From an uncultured Akkermansia sp. (GTDB lineage: Bacteria; Verrucomicrobiota; Verrucomicrobiia; Verrucomicrobiales; Akkermansiaceae), in NCBI GenBank assembly GCA_904501915.1, contig CAJGCV010000074.1:1-9239 (forward strand): a stretch of DNA of 9,239 nucleotides. The letters are read 5' to 3'. The notes beneath the pieces are model-generated. The model was not told where the DNA came from. It was given only the letters and a program-made list of their open reading frames with translations, and ran no database searches. How positions within the stretch are numbered: the stretch's first letter is position 1; every line of letters starts with the position of its first letter. This document shows positions 1 through 6,549 of the stretch, one piece after another. Made by a program: the position numbers and the translations under genes.

Positions 1-10
1 GGGGCATGGG

Positions 11-47
11 AACAAAGCACCCCCGCTGCGCGGGCAACGGGGGTGCT
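11..47 (-). terminator. Rho-independent terminator of the fumarase gene
   Basis: A perfect 10-bp inverted repeat (AGCACCCCCG at 16-25 with CGGGGGTGCT at 38-47) encloses a 12-base loop that can add a TGC/GCA inner stem. Read on the minus strand, the stem is followed by TTTGTT (15-10), a short U-rich tail. It lies 18 bases past the fumarase stop codon, the expected place. There is no T run on the plus-strand side, so it is directional toward the left edge. Confidence 0.85.
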
Positions 48-65
48 GAAGCTTGTGTTTCGGCT

Positions 66-1715
66 TTAGTGGGCGCAGGCGGGGCAGGCCCAGTTAGCGC
101 GGATATCGGCAAAGAAGTCGTTGCCCTTGTCATCCACCAGGATGTAGGCGGGGAAGTCCTTCACCGTAATCTTCCAGATGGCCTCCATACCCAGCTCGGG
201 GTATTCGATGCATTCGATGGAGGTGATGCAGTTCTTGGCAAGGTCGGCAGCCACGCCGCCGATGGAGCCCAGGTAGAAGCCACCGAACTGCTTGCAGGAA
301 TCGGTGACGCACTGGGCGCGGTTGCCCTTGGCAATCATAATCATGCTGCCACCGTGGCTCTGGAAGAGCTCCACGTAGGAATCCATGCGGCCGGCGGTGG
401 TGGGACCGAAGGAGCCGGAGGGATAGCCCTCGGGGGTTTTGGCGGGGCCGGCGTAGTAGATGGGGTGGTCCTTGATGTACTGGGGCAGCTCCTTGTCGGC
501 ATCCAGCAACTCCTTGAGCTTGGCGTGAGCAATATCGCGGCCCACGATGATGGTGCCGGTCAGGGAAAGACGGGTCTTCACCGGGTACTTGGATAGCTCG
601 GCCAGTACCTCGGGCATCGGGCGGTCGAGGTCAATCGGCACGCCTTCGCTCTTGGTCTCGCGATACTCGGCGGGAATATACTTGCCCGGGTCGTATTCCA
701 GTTCTTCGATGAAGATGCCTTCGGGGGTAATCTTAGCCTTGGCGTTGCGGTCTGCAGAGCAGGAAACACCCAGGGCTACCGGGCAGGATGCACCATGGCG
801 GGGCAGTCGCACAACGCGTACGTCGAGCGCGAAGGCCTTGCCGCCGAACTGGGCACCCAGTCCCAGCTTCTCAGCTTCGAGCTTCAGCTCGTTTTCCAGC
901 TCCACATCGCGGAATGCACGGCCGTGCTCGTTGCCGCTGGTGGGCAGGGAGTCATAGTACTTGGTGGAGGCAAGTTTCACCGTCTTGAGACAGGTTTCTG
1001 CGCTGGTGCCACCCACCACAAAGGCTACGTGGTAGGGCGGGCATGCGGCGGTGCCCAGCGTGCTCATCTTCTCCACCATGAACTTCTTGAGGGAGGTGGG
1101 GTTGAGCAGAGCCTTGGTTTCCTGGTACAGGTAGGTCTTGTTGGCAGAACCGCCGCCCTTGGCGATGAAGAGGAAATCGTACTCCATGCCGTGGTCGGTG
1201 GCAAAGAGGTCAATCTGCGCGGGCAGGTTGGTGCGGGTGTTGATTTCCTTGTACATATCCAGCGCCACGTTCTGGGAGTAGCGCAGGTTGTTCTTGGTGT
1301 AGCAATCGTATGCGCCGCGGGAGATGTATTCGGCATCGTTGTAGCCGGTCCACACCTGCTGACCTTTCTTGCCGAGACAGATGGCGGTGCCGGTGTCCTG
1401 GCAGAGGGGCAGCACGCCCTGGGCTGCTACTTCGGCATTGCGCAGCATGGTCAGCGCCACGCTCTTGTCGTTTTCGGAGGATGTGGGGTCGAGCAGAATG
1501 TCCTGCACCATCTTGAGGTGCTCGGGGCGCAGGTAGAATGCCACATCGTGCCAGGCAGTTTCGGCCAGCAGACGCAAACCCTCGGCCTCAACCTTGAGGA
1601 TGGGCTTGCCTTCAAACTCACTCACGCTCACATAATCCTTGGTGAGCAGACGGTACTTCGTCGTGTCTTCCCCCATGGGGAACATTTCCTGATAGACAAA
1701 AGGAGGTGTTGCCAT
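66..1715 (-). CDS. fumA: Class I fumarate hydratase (4Fe-4S, FumA/FumB type)
   Basis: This enzyme reversibly hydrates fumarate to L-malate in the cytoplasm, in the TCA cycle or in the reductive branch toward succinate. The 549-residue product matches the length and whole-protein pattern of E. coli FumA (about 548 residues). Visible family signatures are the CQDTGTA segment with Cys105, AKGGGSANKTYLYQETKALL near 185-204, GTAACPPYH with Cys225, and GVSCSADRN with Cys319; these three cysteines sit where the cluster ligands of FumA lie. The C-terminal half carries NGTIIVGRD-like, KDHPIYYAGPAKTPEG and GPTTAGRMDSYV motifs of the swivelling beta domain. The frame stays open upstream to 2033, but the start at 1715 gives the family N-terminus (MATPPFVYQ...), and the extension would cross the tdh terminator and the end of tdh. 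The gene has its own promoter and terminator, so it is monocistronic. Class I fumarases are oxygen-labile, which fits an anaerobic or microaerobic host. FumA and FumB cannot be told apart here. Confidence 0.96.
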   Translation of the reverse strand: MATPPFVYQEMFPMGEDTTKYRLLTKDYVSVSEFEGKPILKVEAEGLRLLAETAWHDVAFYLRPEHLKMVQDILLDPTSSENDKSVALTMLRNAEVAAQGVLPLCQDTGTAICLGKKGQQVWTGYNDAEYISRGAYDCYTKNNLRYSQNVALDMYKEINTRTNLPAQIDLFATDHGMEYDFLFIAKGGGSANKTYLYQETKALLNPTSLKKFMVEKMSTLGTAACPPYHVAFVVGGTSAETCLKTVKLASTKYYDSLPTSGNEHGRAFRDVELENELKLEAEKLGLGAQFGGKAFALDVRVVRLPRHGASCPVALGVSCSADRNAKAKITPEGIFIEELEYDPGKYIPAEYRETKSEGVPIDLDRPMPEVLAELSKYPVKTRLSLTGTIIVGRDIAHAKLKELLDADKELPQYIKDHPIYYAGPAKTPEGYPSGSFGPTTAGRMDSYVELFQSHGGSMIMIAKGNRAQCVTDSCKQFGGFYLGSIGGVAADLAKNCITSIECIEYPELGMEAIWKITVKDFPAYILVDDKGNDFFADIRANWACPACAH

Positions 1716-1725
1716 AACGCTGGCT

Positions 1726-1754
1726 ATTATATGCCCTGCATCCTTGTTTTTCCA
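1726..1754 (-). promoter_or_regulatory. Putative sigma-70-type promoter of the fumarase gene
   Basis: On the minus strand a perfect TATAAT (1731-1726) follows TGGAAA (1754-1749, 4 of 6 matches to TTGACA) with a 17-base spacer. Only 10 bases separate the -10 element from the ATG at 1715, so a start point 6-8 bases downstream of the -10 would give a leader of just a few bases. No Shine-Dalgarno motif precedes the ATG. Confidence 0.6.
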
Positions 1755-1800
1755 GTCTAAAATCAGTTTCTCAAAAAATAGTGAGAGGGAGGCTCGCCCG

Positions 1801-1842
1801 CACTGAAACAAAACCGTGCATGGGGCATTGCCCATGCACGGT
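1801..1842 (-). terminator. Rho-independent terminator of tdh
   Basis: A perfect 12-bp inverted repeat (ACCGTGCATGGG at 1813-1824 and CCCATGCACGGT at 1831-1842) has a 6-base loop. Read on the minus strand, the stem runs into TTTTGTTTC. It starts 27 bases beyond the tdh stop codon. It separates tdh from fumarase, which then uses its own promoter. Confidence 0.9.
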
Positions 1843-1869
1843 CTGAAACATATGAGATTGTCCGCGCTT

Positions 1870-2901
1870 TTATTCCGCCCAGGTGAGCACCACCTTGCCG
1901 GATTTACCGGAGGCCATGACCTCAAAGCCCTGCTTGAAGTCTGTGTAGTGCATGCGGTGGGTGATGATGGGGGAAACATCGAGCCCGGAGCGCAGCATGG
2001 CATCCATCTTCTGCCAGGTGCCGAACATTTCACGCCCGTAGATACCCTTCATCTTGAGTCCCTTCCACACGAAGGTGTTCCAGTCGATGCCGGAACCGCC
2101 GGGCTGGATGCCGAGCAGGGAGATATTAGCACCGTAGGCGGAGTGGGTGATGATGTCCTTGAGGCAGACGGGAGCTCCGCTCATTTCAAGGCATACGCCG
2201 TAACCTTCAGTGATTTCAAGGTCTTCGCGTGCTGCTGCAATGCTGTCGCCGGAAAGAACGTTCACGGTGCGGTCTGCGCCCATGGTCTTGGCGAGGTTGA
2301 GCTTGTAGTCGCTCACATCGGTGATGGTTACAGTGCGGGCACCGGCTTTCTTACACACGGCTGCAGCCATGGAACCAATGAGCCCGGCTCCGGTGATAAG
2401 AACATCTTCCCCCACAAGGTCCCAGGACAGTGCCGTGTGTGTGGCGTTGCCCAGCGGGTCAAGAATGGAAGCAATCTCCATGGGCATATCCTTGTGAATG
2501 CGGATAACGTTGCTCTGGGGGATGGAGAGGTACTCGGCAAAGCAGCCGGCGCGGTTCACGCCTACACCCTTGGTGTTCGGGCAGAGGTGGAAAAGCCCCT
2601 TGCGGCAGTTATGGCAGTGCCCGCAAACAATGTGTCCCTCGCCGGAGACTACATCACCCGGCTTGAATTCGGTCACGGCTGCACCCACGCTTTCAACCAC
2701 ACCGCAGAATTCATGGCCCACGTGCATACCTACCGGAATCGTCTGCTGGGCCCAGGCGTCCCAGTTCCAGATATGGAGGTCTGTACCGCAGATGGCGGTC
2801 TTGTAAATCTTGATAAGAACATCGTTCGGACCGACCTCTGGCATCGGTACATCCATCAGTTCAAGGCCGGGGCCGGCGGTTGTTTTGACTAGGGCTTTCA
2901 T
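1870..2901 (-). CDS. tdh: L-threonine 3-dehydrogenase (zinc, NAD-dependent)
   Basis: This enzyme oxidises L-threonine with NAD+ to 2-amino-3-ketobutyrate, which the ligase Kbl then cleaves with CoA to glycine and acetyl-CoA. The 343-residue product is a medium-chain dehydrogenase that aligns along its length with E. coli Tdh (341 residues). Catalytic zinc ligands are visible as Cys38 (in KTAICGTD) and His63-Glu64 (in VGHEF). The structural zinc cysteines are 93, 96, 99 and 107 (CGHCHNC then HLC). The Rossmann motif GAGLIG lies at 171-176. Tdh-specific stretches include SILDPLGNATHTALS and KGIYGREMFGTW, which separate it from generic alcohol or sorbitol dehydrogenases. The start at 2901 gives the family N-terminus MKAL. 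No kbl gene lies beside it in this window, so its pathway partner must be elsewhere. It has its own promoter and terminator. Confidence 0.96.
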   Translation of the reverse strand: MKALVKTTAGPGLELMDVPMPEVGPNDVLIKIYKTAICGTDLHIWNWDAWAQQTIPVGMHVGHEFCGVVESVGAAVTEFKPGDVVSGEGHIVCGHCHNCRKGLFHLCPNTKGVGVNRAGCFAEYLSIPQSNVIRIHKDMPMEIASILDPLGNATHTALSWDLVGEDVLITGAGLIGSMAAAVCKKAGARTVTITDVSDYKLNLAKTMGADRTVNVLSGDSIAAAREDLEITEGYGVCLEMSGAPVCLKDIITHSAYGANISLLGIQPGGSGIDWNTFVWKGLKMKGIYGREMFGTWQKMDAMLRSGLDVSPIITHRMHYTDFKQGFEVMASGKSGKVVLTWAE

Positions 2902-2912
2902 TTCGGGGCACG

Positions 2913-2941
2913 AATATACTCGCCCCCCGGCGTTTGTTCAA
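2913..2941 (-). promoter_or_regulatory. Putative promoter of tdh
   Basis: On the minus strand TTGAAC (2941-2936, 5 of 6 to the -35 consensus) is followed after exactly 17 bases by TATATT (2918-2913, 5 of 6 to TATAAT). The -10 ends 11 bases before the tdh ATG, implying a leader of only about 3-6 bases. The spacer contains a GC-rich block (GCCGGGGGGCG). Confidence 0.65.
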
Positions 2942-3005
2942 GCCTAATCTTTACCAAATGTGTCAGAAATACACGCAGTTTCAATGTTGTTTCCGCCTTT
3001 CGCTC

Positions 3006-3034
3006 TAGACAGTGCGTGTCAGTTGTGGTACTTT
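3006..3034 (+). promoter_or_regulatory. Putative leaderless promoter of the ankyrin-repeat gene
   Basis: TAGACA (3006-3011, 5 of 6 to TTGACA) and TACTTT (3029-3034, 4 of 6 to TATAAT) are separated by 17 bases. Only six bases (GGGTGT) lie between the -10 and the ATG at 3041, so transcription would begin at or next to the A of the start codon. This supports 3041 over the in-frame upstream ATG at 2960, which would precede the promoter. Confidence 0.55.
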
Positions 3035-3040
3035 GGGTGT

Positions 3041-5098
3041 ATGACCCTTCCTCGTTTCTTTCATATAGCGCTTGCGGGTGTTCTGACACTGGTGCTGTTG
3101 GGTGAATCTGCTGATGCCGCGCCACGGCGTTCCCGCAAGAAGGCGCGCACAACGCAGAACGTGAGACAGGCAGGTAATGCGGAAATTTCCGTTGTTAATG
3201 AGGAGCAGCTTAGAAAGAATCTGGAGGACAAAGGCATCCTGATTCCCCAGACGAAGGTGAAAACGTTCTTCGATGCGTATTTTAACCAGCTCGTTGTCGA
3301 TGTTTACCTGGGCAAACGGCATCCGGAGGATGTGCGAATCAACAGTGCCAGCATGTTGTGGTATGCGGTGGATAAAAATTTGCCCGTATGCGCGAAGTTT
3401 CTTATCGGAAAAGGTGCAAAACCTGACGCGTACCGCAACGGGGAGACATTGGTATACCGAGCTGCACGGACTGGTAATCTGGAACTGTTCAGGATGTTCT
3501 TCGGTAGTGTGGGGGCGTCCGATGCTCGTTGTCAGACCCGCTGGAAGGGGGTTACCGGTTTGTTGAAGCGTGCCATGGAAGGTGGCAATAAGAAGATTGT
3601 CAAGGAGATTATGGAGATTGCCGGTTGGCAGGTGCCATGCGCCCCGAATAAGATGGCTGTTATTGATAATGCCGGCATGAGCGGTAAGGAGGAGATGATT
3701 GAATACGCAGAGGAATTGGGCTGGAAATTCCGACCGAGTGAAAATCTGTTGCGCTCTGCCGCAGGGGGGCAGGTTGAGATGGTCAAGTACGCCGAAAAAC
3801 GCGGTGGAAGCGTCAACTACATAGGGGCTGGTCATTATACGCCGTTGATGACCGCTGCATATAGTGGCAATGTGTCTTGTATACAATATGTGCTCGAGAA
3901 AGTGCCGGATAAGAAGGCGATGGCTTGCATGCGGGCTCGCAATGGCAACACGGCCTTGATGTGCGCTGCGGCATCGGGCAATGCCGAAGCGGTTTCTGCC
4001 GTGAAGTCGTGCAACCCTGATCTTAATGCTGTGAGTGAAGCATGCGGGACTGCTCTGGATTGCGCCGCAGCCTCGGGAAATCCGGATTCAGTAAGGTTGT
4101 TAATGTCAGCCGCCTCTGTCGATAATAAAGCGCTTACCCGCGCTGCATGTATTGCGGCGCGTTTCGGCCATGCTGATATTGTGCGGCAGTTAAATGCTGA
4201 TGTGAACGCCGTGTGCGAGATGCGCATCCAGCATTCATATCCCTTTGAGGATTTGCTTGGCACAGAAACTGTGGTTGAAGTGGAGACGACTACGCCCTTT
4301 CTGGCAGCCATTGGCAGTGGGAATCTGAAGCTGGTTGAGGAAATGTTGTTGAGTGGCGCAGATGTGAATGTAGTTGCTTTTTCCGGGGAGACGATGCTTA
4401 CACCGCTTCGCTCTGCAGCGCGCCGCGGCCAGCCGGATGTCCTGAAGTTCTTGCTTCCACGGGTGTGCCCCAAGAAAGACCCGGGTGCGCTGAATGAGGC
4501 TGCTCAGAACGGGAATCTGGCCTGCGTGCGTATCCTTGTGGAAAATGGATGGGATGTGAATGCCGTTGAGCCCAGCAGTGGCTTGACCGCAGTGGAAGCT
4601 GCCTGCTGCCGAGGTTCAGAATCCATAGGCTCTGAAACCTGGACCTTCGATTCCGGCACCATGCATGCGGAATGTGTCCGTTACCTCATTTCCAAGGGGG
4701 CTGAGGTAAGCAGCCGCGCCAAGGCTCTGGCTCTTCACGATGAGGTCCCCTTATTTGAGTGTGCCTCATTGGTATGGACGTATGGTGCCCCCCTCTCTTC
4801 GGATGAAATGCGTTATCCCCTCCACCGCGCGGCGCAGATGGGCAACCCGTACTGGGTCGAGAAGCTCATACAAGGGCTTGATGCTCAAACGGATTCAGAT
4901 GACCGTAACTCCCCCTTGTTCGCGGTCAGCAATATTACAGATTCCTATATCCCCATGAAAGGTTGTTATTTTAATCATGCTAAATGCCATGATATTTTGC
5001 AATCGGCAAATGCCAGGCTTACCCCCGAAAACCGGGATTACCTGTACCGCAACGGAGTGAACCCCAAGTTCGCCAGCGATGCAAAGAAGCTGAACTAA
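3041..5098 (+). CDS. Exported ankyrin-repeat protein
   Basis: The product has 685 residues and no specific function that I recognise. Residues 1-26 form a Sec signal peptide: a short positively charged start, a hydrophobic core (IALAGVLTLVLL) and an ADA-A type cleavage site. There is no lipobox cysteine, so it is probably periplasmic or released. A very basic patch (PRRSRKKAR, 28-36) follows the cleavage site. From about residue 103 to 630 the protein is a run of some 12-14 degenerate ankyrin repeats. Clear examples are TPLMTAAYSGN (267-277), TALMCAAASGN (304-314), TALDCAAASGN (337-347), TPFLAAIGSGN (418-428), TPLRSAARRGQ (454-464) and YPLHRAAQMGN (592-602). The repeat at 515-555 carries an insertion of about 15 residues. 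There is no transmembrane or enzyme domain. I chose the start at 3041 because it places the signal peptide at the very N-terminus and sits six bases after a promoter -10; an in-frame ATG at 2960 would bury the signal 27 residues in. Sampled rows look less GC-rich than argF, which suggests an accessory or faster-evolving gene. Ankyrin arrays bind other proteins, and the partner cannot be read from sequence. Confidence 0.88.
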   Translation: MTLPRFFHIALAGVLTLVLLGESADAAPRRSRKKARTTQNVRQAGNAEISVVNEEQLRKNLEDKGILIPQTKVKTFFDAYFNQLVVDVYLGKRHPEDVRINSASMLWYAVDKNLPVCAKFLIGKGAKPDAYRNGETLVYRAARTGNLELFRMFFGSVGASDARCQTRWKGVTGLLKRAMEGGNKKIVKEIMEIAGWQVPCAPNKMAVIDNAGMSGKEEMIEYAEELGWKFRPSENLLRSAAGGQVEMVKYAEKRGGSVNYIGAGHYTPLMTAAYSGNVSCIQYVLEKVPDKKAMACMRARNGNTALMCAAASGNAEAVSAVKSCNPDLNAVSEACGTALDCAAASGNPDSVRLLMSAASVDNKALTRAACIAARFGHADIVRQLNADVNAVCEMRIQHSYPFEDLLGTETVVEVETTTPFLAAIGSGNLKLVEEMLLSGADVNVVAFSGETMLTPLRSAARRGQPDVLKFLLPRVCPKKDPGALNEAAQNGNLACVRILVENGWDVNAVEPSSGLTAVEAACCRGSESIGSETWTFDSGTMHAECVRYLISKGAEVSSRAKALALHDEVPLFECASLVWTYGAPLSSDEMRYPLHRAAQMGNPYWVEKLIQGLDAQTDSDDRNSPLFAVSNITDSYIPMKGCYFNHAKCHDILQSANARLTPENRDYLYRNGVNPKFASDAKKLN

Positions 5099-5103
5099 CG
5101 CTG

Positions 5104-5123
5104 GTTCTTGCATGCAAAAGAAC
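5104..5123. repeat. Nested palindrome after the ankyrin gene
   Basis: GTTCTT (5104-5109) and AAGAAC (5118-5123) form an inverted repeat that overlaps a perfect 10-base palindrome, TTGCATGCAA (5108-5117). It lies just past the ankyrin stop codon and about 85 bases before argF. No T run follows on either strand, so it is a poor intrinsic terminator. It could be an operator or simply chance; I have no family match. The rest of the 108-base gap (5099-5206) also holds a CTCTG/CAGAG inverted repeat (5137-5153). Confidence 0.3.
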
Positions 5124-5195
5124 GTACGCTGACTCACTCTGAACTTTACAGAGCAGGGGAAAAGTGTTACGTTCCTGCTTTCCCGGAAACTTTTC

Positions 5196-5201
5196 TATAC
5201 A
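5196..5201 (+). promoter_or_regulatory. Candidate -10 element for argF
   Basis: TATACA (5196-5201, 4 of 6 to TATAAT) ends five bases before the argF ATG at 5207, the spacing of a leaderless transcript. No convincing -35 is present 16-18 bases upstream. Instead a small perfect inverted repeat, TTTCC-C-GGAAA (5179-5189), sits in the would-be spacer and might bind an activator or repressor. No match to the E. coli-type ArgR box was seen. Confidence 0.35.
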
Positions 5202-5206
5202 GAGTC

Positions 5207-6124
5207 ATGAACAACCTTCTTTCCATTGAAGAACTGACCGGCGACCAGATTTGTGAGTTGCTGGCCCTGGGCCACAAGCTCAAGGCTGAGCGTGGTTGCC
5301 ACACTGAACAGCCTTTGGCCGGGCAGACCTGGGCGTTGATTTTCTCTAAGTCCTCCACCCGCACCCGCGTGTCGTTTGAGGTGGGTATTTCTGAGCTGGG
5401 TGGCCGCCCGATGTTCCTTTCCACCCGCGATATCCAGCTGGGGCGCGGTGAGCCTATCAAGGACACTGCCCGCGTGCTGGGACGCATGATTCACGGTGCC
5501 ATCATCCGCACATACGACCAGCAGGATGTGGTGGACTTTGCAGATTATTCCAAGCTGCCTACCATTAATGCGCTGACTGACCTGGAGCACCCCTGCCAGA
5601 TTCTGGCCGATTTGCTGACCATCGAGGAACAGTACGGCGTGGGCTCCTGGAAGGGCATGAAAATTGCATTCCTGGGCGATGTGGACAACAACATGGGACG
5701 CTCCTGGATGTGGGCTGCCAAGCACCTGGGCTTCACGCTGATGCTGGCCGGTCCGGAGCAGGCTCTGCCCAAGGCTGAGACGCTGGCGGCTCTCGATTGC
5801 CCGAACATTATCTGCACCACGGATGCTGCCGAGGCTGTGCGCGATTGCATGGTGATTAACACCGATACCTGGATTTCCATGGGGCAGGAAGCAGAGAAGG
5901 GCACCAAGGAAAAGGCGTTCTTCCCCTACCAGGTGAACGATGAATTGCTGAAGCTTGCGGCTCCCGGTCACATCGTGCTGCACTGCCTGCCGGCCTACCG
6001 TGGCTACGAAATCACGGACGAGGTGCTTGAAGCAAATGCCCCGGTTATCTTCCGCGAGGCTGAGAACCGTCTGCACGCCCAGAAGGCTGTGCTCTACACT
6101 CTGGCTAAAAGCCGTTGCAAGTAA
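5207..6124 (+). CDS. argF: Ornithine carbamoyltransferase
   Basis: This enzyme transfers the carbamoyl group of carbamoyl phosphate to L-ornithine, giving L-citrulline in arginine biosynthesis; it works as a cytoplasmic trimer. The 305-residue product has the family landmarks in order: the carbamoyl-phosphate loop SSTRTR (49-54), HPCQ (128-131), GDVDNNMGRS (158-166) at the start of the ornithine domain, the ornithine-binding DTWISMG (220-226) followed by YQVN (241-244), and HCLPAYRG (259-266). The SMG and HCLP motifs separate it from aspartate carbamoyltransferase, and the acetyl- or succinylornithine variants lack this combination. The frame is open from 5108, but the N-terminus from 5207 (MNNLLSIEEL) matches normal family length, and a -10-like element lies just before it. 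The stop codon overlaps the sufE start (TAATG), so it heads a three-gene operon. A catabolic role (arginine deiminase pathway) cannot be excluded, but no arcA or arcC is nearby. Confidence 0.94.
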   Translation: MNNLLSIEELTGDQICELLALGHKLKAERGCHTEQPLAGQTWALIFSKSSTRTRVSFEVGISELGGRPMFLSTRDIQLGRGEPIKDTARVLGRMIHGAIIRTYDQQDVVDFADYSKLPTINALTDLEHPCQILADLLTIEEQYGVGSWKGMKIAFLGDVDNNMGRSWMWAAKHLGFTLMLAGPEQALPKAETLAALDCPNIICTTDAAEAVRDCMVINTDTWISMGQEAEKGTKEKAFFPYQVNDELLKLAAPGHIVLHCLPAYRGYEITDEVLEANAPVIFREAENRLHAQKAVLYTLAKSRCK

Positions 6125-6549
6125 TGGATTACGATAGCCGCATCGAGGAACTGCTGGATGATATGTCCGTCTTTGAAGACTGGACGGAGAAGTACGAATT
6201 CATCATCTCCCAGGGGCGCCGCCTGCCGGCCATGCCCGAGAAATACCGCAAGAACTGCAACCTCATCAAAGGCTGCCAGAGCCGTGTGTGGGTGGGCACT
6301 GAAATGGATGATGGCAAGCTCATCATCCATGCCGATAGTGATTCGCTCATCACCAAGGGGCTTATTGCCATCTTCATCCGCCTGCTGTCCGGGCTGACTC
6401 CGGCCGCTATTCTGACCGCAGATCTGAACAAGCTGGATGACTGCGGGCTCCGCGAGCACCTGGCCTCCACCCGGGCCAATGCGCTTACCTCCATGGCTGC
6501 CACTATTCGTAAAGCGGCAGATGCAGCCTCTAAAACCTACCTGCTGTGA
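6124..6549 (+). CDS. sufE: Cysteine desulfuration protein SufE
   Basis: SufE accepts persulfide sulfur from the cysteine desulfurase SufS and passes it to the SufBCD scaffold during Fe-S cluster assembly. The 141-residue product has the family length. The active-site cysteine is visible as Cys51 in NCNLIKGCQSRVWV, the same position and motif as the catalytic Cys51 of E. coli SufE. The conserved core (helices, then VWV strand, then SDSLITKGLIAIFIRLLSG) follows. The ATG overlaps the argF stop by one base (TAATG), and no Shine-Dalgarno precedes it, so translation is probably coupled to argF. It stands alone, without sufS or sufBCD in the window. The related CsdE or a SufE fusion partner is possible by name only; the motif does not distinguish them. 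Confidence 0.93.
   Translation: MDYDSRIEELLDDMSVFEDWTEKYEFIISQGRRLPAMPEKYRKNCNLIKGCQSRVWVGTEMDDGKLIIHADSDSLITKGLIAIFIRLLSGLTPAAILTADLNKLDDCGLREHLASTRANALTSMAATIRKAADAASKTYLL

Noticed and set aside
795..1760. Long plus-strand open frame opposite fumarase (321 codons), and similar frames opposite tdh, argF and nrdD
   Set aside because: These are antisense shadows of GC-rich coding sequence with low-complexity Ala/Gly/Val/His composition and no family resemblance.
1716..2033. N-terminal extension of the fumarase frame up to 2033
   Set aside because: It crosses the tdh terminator and the end of tdh, and is not family-like. The protein from 1715 has the normal length and the known N-terminus.
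2960..3040. Upstream in-frame ATG (2960) as the start of the ankyrin gene
   Set aside because: It would put 27 residues before a clear signal peptide, and the best promoter lies downstream of it.
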